A stretch of 35,353 nt of DNA from JALYNX01 sp040902845 (GTDB taxonomy: Bacteria; Actinomycetota; Acidimicrobiia; Spongiisociales; ZC4RG35): positions 1 through 35,353 of the forward strand of contig JBBDWM010000013.1 of the NCBI GenBank assembly GCA_040902845.1, in the 5' to 3' direction. Position numbers and translations under genes: made by a program. Positions within the stretch are counted from its first letter, which is position 1, and the number at the start of each line of letters is the position of its first letter. The notes under the pieces are model-generated. The model was not told the origin of the DNA and did no database searches. It saw only the letters and a list, made by a program, of their open reading frames with translations. Below, piece after piece: positions 6,986 to 15,375 of the stretch.

Positions 6986-9397
6986 ATGTCCTACGACCAC
7001 CAGAAGATCGAAGCCAAGTGGCAGGAGCGCTGGGCCAACCAGCGTGTCTTCAACGTGACCGAAGACCCCTCGAAACCGAAGTTCTACAACCTCTGCATGT
7101 ACCCCTATCCGTCGGGGGCCCTCCATCAGGGCCATATCCGCAACTACACGTTCGGTGACCTGCTCACCAGGTACAAGACGATGCGCGGTTTCAACGTGCT
7201 CTCGCCGATGGGTTGGGACAGCTTCGGCCTGCCTGCCGAAAACGCGGCCATTGATTCCGGGCTCGACCCTCGGGAGAACACCGAGGCCCAGATCGTCACC
7301 ATGACTCGCCAGATAAAACAGCTCGGGGCGATGTACGACTGGGATCGAGAGCTGGCCTCCCATCATCCCGACTACTACCGCTGGGACCAATGGTTGTTCC
7401 TCCAACTCTGGGATCGGGATCTGGCTTACAAGAAGGAAGCCCCTGTCAACTGGTGTCCCAAGGACCAGACCGTCCTTGCCAATGAGCAGGTGGTGGACGG
7501 GGCCTGTGAGCGCTGCGGCACCATCGTCGAGAGGAAGAATCTCGCGCAGTGGTTCTTCAGGATCACCGACTACGCCGACCGCCTCCTCGACGACCTGGAC
7601 CAGTTGGACGAATGGCCCGACCGGGTGCGGACCATGCAACGCAACTGGATCGGCCGGTCGGAAGGGGCGCGGTTCACGATCAAGGTGGCGGTCTCCAACC
7701 TGTCATTCGAGGTGTTCACCACGCGGCCCGACACCATCTTCGGGATGACTTTCTGTGTGCTGGCTCCCGAGCACCCCCTCGTGGATTCCCTCATCTCCGG
7801 GACCGACCACGAGGACGAGGCCCGGGCCTACGTGGCGCAGGCGGCTCGGGCGTCGGAGATCGAGCGGATGGCGGAAGGGGAGAAGTCCGGGGTGTTCACC
7901 GGCGCCTACGCCGTCAACCCGATCAACGGGAGGCAGGTCCCGATCTACATCGCCGACTACGTGCTCATGGGTTATGGAACCGCGGCGATCATGGGCGTCC
8001 CCGGTCAGGACCAGCGGGACTGGGACTTCGCCACCAGGTACGGCATCGAGATCATCAGGACCGTCCAGCCGCTCGCCTCATGGGAGGGGGAGGCCTATCT
8101 CGGCGAGGGTGAGACCATCAACTCCGGGTTTCTCGACGACCTCGATCAGACCGGCGCCAAGCAACGGATCATCGACTGGCTGGAGGAGCAGGGGATCGGC
8201 GAGCGAACCGTCCAGTACCGGCTTCGCGACTGGCTCATCTCACGTCAGCGCTACTGGGGGTCCCCGATCCCGATGATCGGATGCCCGTCCTGCGGTCTGG
8301 TCCCGGTGCCGCTGGACCAGCTTCCGGTGCTGCTGCCCGACGTTGAAGACTATGCCCCCAGGGGGCAGTCGCCGCTCGCCAGCGCCGAGGAGTGGGTTCA
8401 CACCACTTGCCCGGCTTGTGGCGGCGAGGCCCGCCGGGAGACCGACACCATGGACACGTTTGTCGACTCCTCGTGGTACTTCCTGCGATTCACCGATCCC
8501 CACAACGACCACGCCGCGTTTGAGCCGGGCAACGCCCGCTACTGGATGGCGGTCGACCAGTACATCGGCGGGGTCGAGCACGCCATCCTCCACCTGCTCT
8601 ATGCCCGGTTCATCACCAAGTTCCTCTCCGACATCGGTCTGAGCCCGGTCACCGAGCCCTTCTCCCGGCTCTTCACCCAGGGGATGATCACGCTCGGCGG
8701 CGCCAAGATGTCGAAGTCCAAGGGCAACGTCGTCGACCCACTCGAGTTGTTCGCCTCGCATGGCGCCGACTCGCTGCGGCTCTACCACCTGTTCATGGGC
8801 CCGCCCACCGACGACGCCGCCTGGGACACCAATGGCGTGGAGGGGACCTCGCGCTTTCTGGACCGTGTATGGCGGGTCGTCACCGAGACCGAGCGGTTCG
8901 ATGGCGACCCCGATCGAGATCTGGTTGCCCAGGCACATCGGACGGCGAAGAAGGTCACCGAGGACATCGAGAGATTCGTCTTCAACACGGCCATCCCGCC
9001 ATTGATGACCCTGACCACCAGCCTGCTCGAAACAGCCCGGAAGGGCACCGACCGTGAGACCTTCGACCAGGTGGTCGAGATCTTGATCAAGCTCCTGGCA
9101 CCCATGGCGCCCCACATCGCTCACGAGCTTTGGGAGCGGACCGGGCACGATTCGATGCTGGCGCTCGAACCGTGGCCGGTATGGGAGGCTGATCTCGTCA
9201 CACAGGCCACCGTGGTCATGGTGGTCCAGGTCAACGGCAAGGTTCGAGAGCGGATCGAGGTTGCTGCGGATATATCGCCCGAGGAGGCGGAGCGGGTCGC
9301 GTTGGGTCTGGAGAAAGTCCAGGGATGGATCGATGGTGCTGAGATCCACAGGGTCATCGCCAGACCGCCGAACGTGATCAACTTCGTGGTTGGGTGA
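6986..9397 (+). CDS. leuS: Leucyl-tRNA synthetase
   Basis: An 803-aa class Ia synthetase charging tRNA-Leu. The HIGH signature appears as HQGH (about residues 47-50, in YPSGALHQGHIRNYT) and KMSKS is at 574-578 (AKMSKSKGNVVDP). Between them lies the CP1 editing domain (TTRPDTIFGMTF; YGTAAIMGVPGQDQRDWDFA), plus a zinc-type Cys pair region near the C-terminal side of editing (CPSCG, CPACGG). The C-terminal anticodon-binding and VNGKVRERIEV segments are complete. I choose ATG 6986 (MSYDHQKIEAKW), typical of the family; a GTG at 6944 would add 14 residues through the inverted repeat. A purine-rich GGGGGGAGG lies at 6961-6969, rather far from the ATG. Its TGA overlaps the next start. Confidence 0.96.
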   Translation: MSYDHQKIEAKWQERWANQRVFNVTEDPSKPKFYNLCMYPYPSGALHQGHIRNYTFGDLLTRYKTMRGFNVLSPMGWDSFGLPAENAAIDSGLDPRENTEAQIVTMTRQIKQLGAMYDWDRELASHHPDYYRWDQWLFLQLWDRDLAYKKEAPVNWCPKDQTVLANEQVVDGACERCGTIVERKNLAQWFFRITDYADRLLDDLDQLDEWPDRVRTMQRNWIGRSEGARFTIKVAVSNLSFEVFTTRPDTIFGMTFCVLAPEHPLVDSLISGTDHEDEARAYVAQAARASEIERMAEGEKSGVFTGAYAVNPINGRQVPIYIADYVLMGYGTAAIMGVPGQDQRDWDFATRYGIEIIRTVQPLASWEGEAYLGEGETINSGFLDDLDQTGAKQRIIDWLEEQGIGERTVQYRLRDWLISRQRYWGSPIPMIGCPSCGLVPVPLDQLPVLLPDVEDYAPRGQSPLASAEEWVHTTCPACGGEARRETDTMDTFVDSSWYFLRFTDPHNDHAAFEPGNARYWMAVDQYIGGVEHAILHLLYARFITKFLSDIGLSPVTEPFSRLFTQGMITLGGAKMSKSKGNVVDPLELFASHGADSLRLYHLFMGPPTDDAAWDTNGVEGTSRFLDRVWRVVTETERFDGDPDRDLVAQAHRTAKKVTEDIERFVFNTAIPPLMTLTTSLLETARKGTDRETFDQVVEILIKLLAPMAPHIAHELWERTGHDSMLALEPWPVWEADLVTQATVVMVVQVNGKVRERIEVAADISPEEAERVALGLEKVQGWIDGAEIHRVIARPPNVINFVVG

Positions 9398-9801
9398 ACG
9401 CCGCCACAGCTCTCGCCGCCGCTGGGCTCGACAGCTCCGAGCTTCGGGTTCTGATCCAACCGATTCAACCCGATCAGGTCCCACTCCGACCGGCTCCTGC
9501 ATTGATGCGCAAGGTGTGGGGCAAGGGGATCCAGGCAATGACCCTGCGCAACACGGTGTACGTCGAACCGGTGGTGCTAGCCGGGTCGAGTCGGCCGCTG
9601 GGGCTGCTGGTCATCCACGAGTTGGTCCATGTTCGGCAGTGGAGAAGCCTCGGCGTATACGGGTTCCTGCGGAGATACCTGAGTGACTATCTGAGGGGGC
9701 GTCGCCAGAAGTTGGGGCATCGCGGTGCCTACCGCCAGATCGGGCTGGAACTGGAGGCGAAGGCGATTGCCTCCCAATTCAAGGAGTCAGGTGACCACTA
9801 G
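9394..9801 (+). CDS. Putative HExxH metallopeptidase-like protein
   Basis: A 135-aa protein whose GTG start overlaps the leuS stop as GTGA, so translation is probably coupled. The central helix VIHELVHVRQW carries HExxH (about residues 75-79), and ELEAKA about 45 residues later could supply a third zinc ligand, a gluzincin-like layout resembling small DUF4157-type zincins. There is no signal peptide or membrane segment. The region between (LRRYLSDYLRGRRQKLGHRGAYRQ) is basic and may bind nucleic acid or membrane surface. The last 15 nt overlap the convergent PPK2 gene. Function beyond metal binding is not established; a non-proteolytic role is possible. Confidence 0.7.
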   Translation: MNAATALAAAGLDSSELRVLIQPIQPDQVPLRPAPALMRKVWGKGIQAMTLRNTVYVEPVVLAGSSRPLGLLVIHELVHVRQWRSLGVYGFLRRYLSDYLRGRRQKLGHRGAYRQIGLELEAKAIASQFKESGDH

Positions 9802-10599
9802 CGCTTCGAGACCGGGCTCGGGATCGGGATAGCGGGGATCCATCCGTTCCAGGGCGTCCACCAGGATGCTCGACACCACCAGATTCCGGTACCACTTGCG
9901 GTTGGCGGGAACCACGTACCAGGGAGCGTTCTCGGTTGAAGTGCGGGTCAGAGCCTCTTCATAGGCCGTCTGGAACTGATCCCAGAGATTTCGATCGTCG
10001 AAGTCCGATTCATGGAGCTTCCATCGTTTCTCCGGCTCCTCGAGACGCGCCTCGAGTCGGTTGCGCTGTTCCTCGTTGGAGATATGGAGAAAGAGCTTGA
10101 CGATCGTGGTGCCTTCGTCGGTGAGCAGACGCTCGAAGTCGTTGATGTGCTGATAGCGCCGCCGCCACCGTTCCTCGGGGATCAGGTTTCGCACCCTCAC
10201 CACCAGCACGTCCTCGTAATGGGAGCGGTTGAAGATGCTGACCACCCCGCTGGGCGGCACATGAGGATGGATCCTCCACAGGTAGTCACGGGCGAGCTCG
10301 ACTTCGTTTGGCTTGGTAAATCCATGGACGATGACACCCTGGGGGTTCACCCCCTTGAAGACATGGCGAATCGTGCCGTCTTTGCCCCCGGTGTCCATCG
10401 CCTGAAGCACCACCAACAGTTTTTGACTGGACTCCGCCCAGAGCCGACGTTGAAGGTCCGCCAACTTGGCATTTAGGTCGGGGAGGGTCTCCTTGCCCTC
10501 CTGCTTGCCACCCTCGAAACCCGCCTTCGAGTCCGGATCGAGTGACGAGAGGTCGACTTCGGAGCCTGGCGCCACCCGATAACGGGAGATATCGAGCAT
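9787..10599 (-). CDS. ppk2: Polyphosphate kinase 2 (polyphosphate:nucleotide phosphotransferase)
   Basis: A 270-aa PPK2-family kinase that moves phosphate between polyphosphate and nucleotides. The Walker A-like segment AMDTGGKDG (about residues 67-75), the following TIRHVFKGVNPQG, the Walker B-like FNRSHYEDVLVVRV (about 123-136) and the lid region NDFERLLTDEGT are present. The single-domain length and KGVNPQGV..HGF.KPN pattern resemble the class III / TIGR03709-like group, which accepts AMP and ADP; the class call is an inference. ATG 10599 (MLDISRYRV) is chosen because a longer frame to 10803 is Arg/Pro-rich and unlike the family, and a TAGGGT box sits exactly 7 nt before this ATG. Its 3' end overlaps the HExxH gene tail to tail. 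Confidence 0.92.
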   Translation of the reverse strand: MLDISRYRVAPGSEVDLSSLDPDSKAGFEGGKQEGKETLPDLNAKLADLQRRLWAESSQKLLVVLQAMDTGGKDGTIRHVFKGVNPQGVIVHGFTKPNEVELARDYLWRIHPHVPPSGVVSIFNRSHYEDVLVVRVRNLIPEERWRRRYQHINDFERLLTDEGTTIVKLFLHISNEEQRNRLEARLEEPEKRWKLHESDFDDRNLWDQFQTAYEEALTRTSTENAPWYVVPANRKWYRNLVVSSILVDALERMDPRYPDPEPGLEALVVT

Positions 10600-10606
10600 G
10601 GCCGGC

Positions 10607-10612
10607 ACCCTA
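10607..10612 (-). promoter_or_regulatory. -10 box TAGGGT of a candidate leaderless ppk2 promoter
   Basis: On the minus strand TAGGGT is followed by 7 nt (GCCGGCC) and the ATG at 10599, with no Shine-Dalgarno sequence. This is the same TAnnnT-N7-ATG layout as at 2654-2669 and 14175-14190. Confidence 0.45.
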
Positions 10613-10682
10613 GCGAAGGGGTTCCGCCGGTCTCCCGCCGCTGGTAGGTACTTCGGAGGGACGTTGATGCGGTGGGGTCGTG

Positions 10683-11243
10683 ATGGGGAACAACACGAGA
10701 TGGGGTGTCGGGCTCTGTCTCGCCGCGATCCTGATCGGAGCCGGTCTTGCCCTCGCCGGGGACGAACGGGTCGGGTCTGCGGTCTTCCCGGCGAGCCCGT
10801 CATCGACGCTGTTGGCGACGAACCAGGCGATCTCGGTCCACGTCTCGGGTTGGGTGGTTCGTCCCGGTGTCGTGGAGATCCCCGAGGGAGCGATGGTTGC
10901 CGACGCCATCACCGCCGCCGGTGGGGCCCGTCCCGGCGCCGGGCTCGACGCGATCAATCTCGCCAGCGTGGTGCTCGCCGGTGATCAGGTGGTGGTTCCA
11001 GGTCCGGACGGGCAGGCCCCCGGTGGTTCTCCGGCCGCCGCAGATGATGGTCTGATCTCTTTGAACCGGGCAGATGTCACCCAACTCCAGGATCTTCCCG
11101 GCGTCGGCCCGGTCCTAGCCGAGCGGATCGTCGCCTATCGCGACGCCAACGGCCCGTTTCAAACCGTGGAGGACCTCTTGGACGTGCCGGGGATCGGGGA
11201 GGCGAAGTTGGCCGCGATCCGTGATGTGGTGACGGTGCCATGA
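10683..11243 (+). CDS. comEA: ComEA-type DNA-binding competence protein
   Basis: A 186-aa membrane-anchored DNA receptor for natural transformation. It has one N-terminal membrane helix (about residues 7-25), an SLBB-type beta-grasp domain (about 49-107, VSGWVVRPGVVEIPEG...GDQVVVPG), a short linker, and a C-terminal double helix-hairpin-helix domain (about 124-184, NRADVTQLQDLPGVGPVLAERIV and LLDVPGIGEAKLAAIR). This SLBB + HhH order is standard for ComEA. The start could be GTG 10680 or ATG 10683; neither has a strong ribosome site. The stop overlaps the comEC start (ATGA), and the pair forms a DNA-uptake operon. Confidence 0.92.
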   Translation: MGNNTRWGVGLCLAAILIGAGLALAGDERVGSAVFPASPSSTLLATNQAISVHVSGWVVRPGVVEIPEGAMVADAITAAGGARPGAGLDAINLASVVLAGDQVVVPGPDGQAPGGSPAAADDGLISLNRADVTQLQDLPGVGPVLAERIVAYRDANGPFQTVEDLLDVPGIGEAKLAAIRDVVTVP

Positions 11244-13315
11244 GACTCGACCATCCGGCCTTGCCTCCCGCCGTTTCGAGACCCTGGGTTGCGACCGCGA
11301 CCGCTGTCTGGCTCGGGGTGGGGATCTCAGGACTGGGACCGGCCGGCCTGATCGGGGTCGTGGTCCTGGTGTTGTTATTCGCAATCCGGCGCAGCCTGGT
11401 GATGGCGGCGGTGATCACGGTGGGTGCACTGTCTTCTTTCCTGGGGGCGCTGCCACTGGCTCCACTCCCTCCCGGCCCATTCCATGCGACCCTTGTGATG
11501 ACCACCGACGTCATTGAAGGGCGGTACGGGCCCTGGGCCCTGGCCGACACCGGAGAAGGCCCGGTGCTGCTCGACCTGCCTGAAGGGACGGCCGCCGTCA
11601 CCGGACAGGCGGTGGCGATCATCGGCACCACCGACGGGATGCCCGGCATTGTTCGTGGTGACCGGCATCGCGGCACGGTGCGTGTCACCCGCCTGGAGGT
11701 GATCGGGGGCTCCGGTTCATCCGTGCTGGCCATCGGGCAAGCCCTTCGCAGCCGGGTGATGGACCACCTCCGACCGCTCGATGACTCCAGGTCATTGCTG
11801 GCCGGGTTCCTGATAGGGGAGACAGGCGGGCTCGACGAGATCGACGTCGTCGCCATGCGTCGTGCCGGACTTTCGCATTTCACCGCCGTCAGCGGATCCA
11901 ATGTGGCTCTGTTTCTCGGGCTGTTGGCGGTGGCGGCCGGCCCGCTCGGTGTTGGCCCCAAGCGGCGCGCGGTAATAGGCCTGGTCGCGCTGCCGATCTA
12001 CGCCGCGGCGACCCGATTCGAGCCTTCGGTGATGCGGGCCACGGTCATGGCGGGAGTGGTGCTGGTCGGGCGTATGCTCGGATTCGCCCTGGAAGCCTGG
12101 CAGCTGTTGTCGGTGGCGGTGATCGGGTTGTTGATCCTCGACCCCGGGTTGGCTTCCGATGCCGGCTTCCAACTGTCGGTGGCCGCCACTGCCGGCGTCC
12201 TGATCGGCGCCCGGTGGCCCATTGATGGTGCCCGGTGGCGCCGGGCCCTGGCAGTCACCCTCGGCGCCCAGATCGCAGTGTCGCCTCTGCTCATCCTCAC
12301 CTTCGGCCAGGTGCCGCTCATCTCTCCTCTGGTGAATCTGATCGCTGCTCCGATTGTCGGCGCGGCCACCGTCGTCGGTGCGGTGGGCGTAACCGGAATC
12401 GACCCTCTGGTCTCAGTAGCTGCTTGGCTGGCCGGGATCGTCCTCGATCTGGCCAGAGGTGTCTCCACGTGGCCCCAGATGGGAGGGGTCGGTCTCCTCC
12501 TCACCGGAGGGCTCACAGCCCTCTTCATCCGTTTTCGCTCGCAGCGCGGGGTCCTTGCTCTCGTCGTGGCGCTGGTGTTCGTCACCAACTTCATCGCCCC
12601 GAGGTCGGAGGTGCCGGAGGCAGGTGCGGTGGTTCTCGACGTCGGTCAGGGTGACTCGATACTGGTTTCAGGGGGAAACGGCCGGTTTGCCCTCGTCGAT
12701 GGGGGGCCGGATCAGGTGCGTCTCATCGAGAAACTGGGGGAGTACGGAGTGCGCCAGTTGGAGTTGGTGATCCTCACCCATGTCCACGCCGACCATGCGG
12801 CCGGCCTCATCGCCCTGGTTGGGCGGGTCCCGATCGGCGGGGTATGGGCTGTGACCGACCATCATGAAACCCCGGCCTCCATTGAGTTGCTCGGGAGGCT
12901 GGCGGAAAGGCGGGTACCGGTCGAAGAGCCGGCGATCGGGCAGCGATGGGATCTGGGTGGGGTGACCCTCGCAGTGCTCAGTCCTCTCCGACGGTACGCA
13001 GGGCCCAACGACGAATCGATGGTTGTCATGGTCACCGGGCCGTCCCGCACGATGTTGCTCACCGGCGACATCGAGGTCATTGCTCAAGCCGATCTCGTGC
13101 CACCCCATGCCGATGTGCTCAAAGTGCCGCATCACGGCGCCACTACTTCCGATGCCGAATGGCTAAGTCAGGTGGGAGCCGAGCTTGCAGTGATCTCGGT
13201 GGGGCCAAACGAGTTCGGGCATCCTGCAGAGTGGGTGATCACAACCCTGGAGGAGTCGGGAGCCGTGGTGAAGCGCACCGACCGGGACGGTGACGTGTCG
13301 GTTTCGCTCTCTTAA
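11240..13315 (+). CDS. comEC: ComEC/Rec2 DNA-uptake channel protein
   Basis: A 691-aa polytopic membrane protein that carries single-stranded DNA across the membrane in transformation. N-terminal helices precede a small soluble domain, then the ComEC core (LAGFLIGETGGLDEIDVVAMRRAGLSHFTAVSGSNVALFLG, read here as the conserved G..SHL..VSG.N pattern) with about eight helices. The C-terminal third is a metallo-beta-lactamase-like domain: VVLDVGQGDSILV (about residue 461), THVHADH (about 513-519) and VLKVPHHGATTSD (about 625). The metal ligands of a nuclease-type MBL fold are kept, so it may degrade the non-transported strand. All three Pfam-type blocks are present and the frame is intact, so competence appears encoded, though pilus genes are not in this window. 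Confidence 0.93.
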   Translation: MRLDHPALPPAVSRPWVATATAVWLGVGISGLGPAGLIGVVVLVLLFAIRRSLVMAAVITVGALSSFLGALPLAPLPPGPFHATLVMTTDVIEGRYGPWALADTGEGPVLLDLPEGTAAVTGQAVAIIGTTDGMPGIVRGDRHRGTVRVTRLEVIGGSGSSVLAIGQALRSRVMDHLRPLDDSRSLLAGFLIGETGGLDEIDVVAMRRAGLSHFTAVSGSNVALFLGLLAVAAGPLGVGPKRRAVIGLVALPIYAAATRFEPSVMRATVMAGVVLVGRMLGFALEAWQLLSVAVIGLLILDPGLASDAGFQLSVAATAGVLIGARWPIDGARWRRALAVTLGAQIAVSPLLILTFGQVPLISPLVNLIAAPIVGAATVVGAVGVTGIDPLVSVAAWLAGIVLDLARGVSTWPQMGGVGLLLTGGLTALFIRFRSQRGVLALVVALVFVTNFIAPRSEVPEAGAVVLDVGQGDSILVSGGNGRFALVDGGPDQVRLIEKLGEYGVRQLELVILTHVHADHAAGLIALVGRVPIGGVWAVTDHHETPASIELLGRLAERRVPVEEPAIGQRWDLGGVTLAVLSPLRRYAGPNDESMVVMVTGPSRTMLLTGDIEVIAQADLVPPHADVLKVPHHGATTSDAEWLSQVGAELAVISVGPNEFGHPAEWVITTLEESGAVVKRTDRDGDVSVSLS

Positions 13316-13344
13316 CCAATCCAGGGGTGGGACACTTCGGGACG

Positions 13345-14157
13345 ATGGACGGTGGATCTTCGCTCGAACTGGGAAGGGTTGATCTGCCGCTTGGGGATGT
13401 CACCCATGTGATGGGGGTCATCAACGTCTCACCCGATTCGAGAAACCTCCACACCGTGGCCCACTCTGTGGACGAGGCACTCTTGATGGCCGATCGCTAC
13501 CGGAGATGGGGAGCCACCCTGGTCGATCTTGGGGGCCAATCGTCGCATTTCGACAACCTGACGATCGATGAGGTCGAGGAGATCTCACGGGTGGTGCCGG
13601 TGATCGAGGCGTTAACCGCCGAGAACCACCTGGTGGCGATCGACACCTGGAAGCCGGACGTTGCCCGTGCCGCGGTCGACGCTGGTGCGGTGATCGTCAA
13701 CGACACCGGAGGACTGCGCGATCCCGAGATGAGATCGCTGGTGGCCCAGACCGGAGTGGCTGCAGTGGCGGTGTATGTGGAGGGAGCCAACCCCCACCAG
13801 GTCGAGGAGGTCGAGATACGACCCGACAAAGCCAGGCACACCGCCGAGGAGCTCGGCGAGTTGATCGCAGGTCTGGAAACTGAGGGGATACACAAGGTGA
13901 TCCTCGACCCGGGGATCGCCCTCAACTATCGGGGCGACTACGAGGCGTACACCCGGATGCAGCTCGAGGTGATTAGCGGCACCGATGAACTGCACCGTCT
14001 TGGCAAGCCGGTCCTGATCCCAATCCCGAGGAAACGGGATTTCCATCGGGTGGTGGCCTACATCGCGCTGGCCCTCGAACATCGGGCAGACATGATCCGA
14101 GTCCACGACGTCGCCGTCGCCTGCGACCTGGCCAAGCTGTTCGGCAGATTGCCTTAA
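13345..14157 (+). CDS. Dihydropteroate-synthase-like protein of unknown substrate
   Basis: A 270-aa pterin-binding TIM barrel. Motifs of FolP recognisable in order: MGVINVSPDS, GATLVDLGGQSS, VAIDTWKPDV, VIVNDTGGL, VILDPGI, PRKRDF and IRVHDV. The Asn and Asp/Asn/Asp/Lys positions that hold Mg and pterin in FolP are kept (NVSPDS, IDT, VND, LDPG, RK). However SFSDGG is replaced by SRNLHT, GESTRPG by GQSSHFD, and the SRK Ser by Pro, so the loop-1/loop-2 and pABA side differ. Mycobacterial FolP2 is a known precedent for a non-DHPS paralogue. Start ATG 13345 is chosen; GTG 13327 is possible. It sits alone between comEC and holA, which normally are adjacent. Confidence 0.8.
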   Translation: MDGGSSLELGRVDLPLGDVTHVMGVINVSPDSRNLHTVAHSVDEALLMADRYRRWGATLVDLGGQSSHFDNLTIDEVEEISRVVPVIEALTAENHLVAIDTWKPDVARAAVDAGAVIVNDTGGLRDPEMRSLVAQTGVAAVAVYVEGANPHQVEEVEIRPDKARHTAEELGELIAGLETEGIHKVILDPGIALNYRGDYEAYTRMQLEVISGTDELHRLGKPVLIPIPRKRDFHRVVAYIALALEHRADMIRVHDVAVACDLAKLFGRLP

Positions 14158-14174
14158 CTGTCCGAGGGCCTGAC

Positions 14175-14180
14175 TACGGT
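14175..14180 (+). promoter_or_regulatory. -10 box TACGGT of a candidate leaderless holA promoter
   Basis: TACGGT is followed by 7 nt (CTGCGGC) and the holA ATG at 14188. There is no ribosome-binding site between them. The gap to the upstream gene is only 30 bp, so part of the promoter would overlap the previous stop codon. Confidence 0.4.
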
Positions 14181-14187
14181 CTGCGGC

Positions 14188-15171
14188 ATGGGATTGCTCC
14201 TCATCTCGGCGCCCTCCAATGCCGGTCCCGGCGAGCGCCAGCGGATGCTGGACGCCGCGGCGGAGCGGTTCTCGGAGCAGGGTGTCGGGAGAGCGGAGCT
14301 GGTTCGCATCGACGTCCCGGGCAGGGGTGCCGGTGAGGAAGGTGACGGGACGCTTCGCACCGAGCTCGAGCCTTTGGTCCCTTTGCTCCAGTCAGGCTCA
14401 TTGTTCGGAGATCGACAGGGTCTCGAGATCGTCGATGTCCAAAGTCTTCAGGCCGCCGAGGCGGAGGTCCTCGCCGATCTGTTGAGATCTGGAGACATGG
14501 AGTCCCTTGAAGTCGTGCTCCTCGTGACGGGCACCACCCCTCGACCTTTGGCCAAAGTGGTCCAGGATCGGGGCAAGTCGGTGGCGGTGGGAAAGATTTG
14601 GGAGCGTCAGGCATTGCAATGGCTCGACGCCGAGGTCCGCGACCGGAACCTGCAACTCGACAAGGGGGCGAAGGACGCCTTGCTCCAGAAGTTCGGCACC
14701 GACACCGCAGCCATGGGCAAGGCGCTCGACCAATTGCACGGCATCTCCAGCAAGCTCACCAAGCAGATGATCCTCGACCGGTTCAAGAACCGTCCCGACG
14801 AGCCCATGTTCCACATCACCGATGCGATAGCGAAGGGAGACGTAGGTGTGGCGTTGCGGAGATTGTCGGACTTCTTGGTCCACGGCCACCCTTTGGTCTA
14901 TCTGGCGGCCGTGGAGTCCGATCTCAAACGACGTTCGCTGGCTGCGGCCGCCCCAGACGAGGAGACCTTTCGCACCTGGACCGGGTCACGGTCCAGCGAC
15001 AGGGGAGCGTCCCGGGTCTGGTCGCAGCGGGGAAAGGTCCGGGAGTCTTCGCTGCGGAAGGCTCAGCAAGCATTGGTACGCGCTGATCGGGTGATCAAGT
15101 CACAACCAGAAGAGGTCCATCGGGTGACTTTGGAGAGACTGACGGTTGCCCTATGCCGCTGGTACGGCTGA
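14188..15171 (+). CDS. holA: DNA polymerase III delta subunit (clamp-loader)
   Basis: A 327-aa clamp-loader delta subunit that opens the beta clamp. The AAA+-like N-terminal domain (about residues 1-130: LLISAPSNAGPGERQRML, GSLFGDRQGLEIVDV, EVVLLVTGT) lacks a functional Walker A, as usual for delta. The middle lid domain and the C-terminal collar (FHITDAIAKGDVGVALRRLSDFLVHGHPLVYLAAV) match HolA. Gene order supports the call: comEC before and rpsT after is the common bacterial arrangement, here with rpsT on the opposite strand. Sequence is weakly conserved in this family, so the call rests on both pattern and context. The gene is followed by a heptamer array and a strong hairpin. Confidence 0.88.
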   Translation: MGLLLISAPSNAGPGERQRMLDAAAERFSEQGVGRAELVRIDVPGRGAGEEGDGTLRTELEPLVPLLQSGSLFGDRQGLEIVDVQSLQAAEAEVLADLLRSGDMESLEVVLLVTGTTPRPLAKVVQDRGKSVAVGKIWERQALQWLDAEVRDRNLQLDKGAKDALLQKFGTDTAAMGKALDQLHGISSKLTKQMILDRFKNRPDEPMFHITDAIAKGDVGVALRRLSDFLVHGHPLVYLAAVESDLKRRSLAAAAPDEETFRTWTGSRSSDRGASRVWSQRGKVRESSLRKAQQALVRADRVIKSQPEEVHRVTLERLTVALCRWYG

Positions 15172-15193
15172 CGTCCCGCCGTAGGCGGCCCAT

Positions 15194-15344
15194 CGCAAAA
15201 CGCAGAACGCAATACGCAGAACGCAATACGCAATACGCAATACGCAATACGCAATACGCAATACGCAATACGCAATACGCAGAATGCAATACGCAGAACG
15301 CAATACGCCGTTAACGGAATGCGTTTTGCGATATGCGTTTTGCG
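15194..15344. repeat. Heptanucleotide tandem array (CGCAATA/CGCARAA) with inverted tail
   Basis: Sixteen in-phase 7-bp units run from 15194 to 15305: one CGCAAAA, four CGCAGAA, ten CGCAATA and one TGCAATA. Eight consecutive CGCAATA units fill 15222-15277. A 10-bp palindrome CCGTTAACGG (15308-15317) follows, and then about 3.5 units in the opposite orientation (15320-15344, TGCGTTT/TGCGATA). The unit at 15292-15302 can pair with 15320-15330 over 11 bp (one G-T), so a cruciform or RNA hairpin is possible. Short reading frames through it (YCVLRIA repeats) are by-products of a 21-nt period. Confidence 0.92.
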
Positions 15345-15375
15345 AGAGGACTTCAGCCTGCGGCTGAAGTCCTCT
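15345..15375 (+). terminator. Strong 14-bp stem-loop terminator between holA and rpsT
   Basis: GAGGACTTCAGCC (15346-15358), loop TGC, GGCTGAAGTCCTC (15362-15374), with one more A-T pair outside and TTT following on the plus strand. It would end holA transcription. The minus-strand gene rpsT ends inside it: the rpsT stop (15353-15355) and last codons form one arm, so the hairpin may also protect or end the rpsT mRNA, though no U-run exists in that direction. Confidence 0.75.

Noticed and set aside
8240..9538. 432-aa minus-strand open frame opposite leuS
   Set aside because: Opposite the catalytic end of leuS, including KMSKS; no independent motif or start signal.
10599..10803. N-terminal extension of PPK2 to 10803
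   Set aside because: The extra 68 residues are Arg/Pro-rich, overlap the comEA start region, and do not resemble PPK2; the ATG at 10599 has a good upstream box.
15194..15344. CRISPR array
   Set aside because: Units are 7 bp with no spacers and no cas genes in the window; this is a simple tandem repeat.
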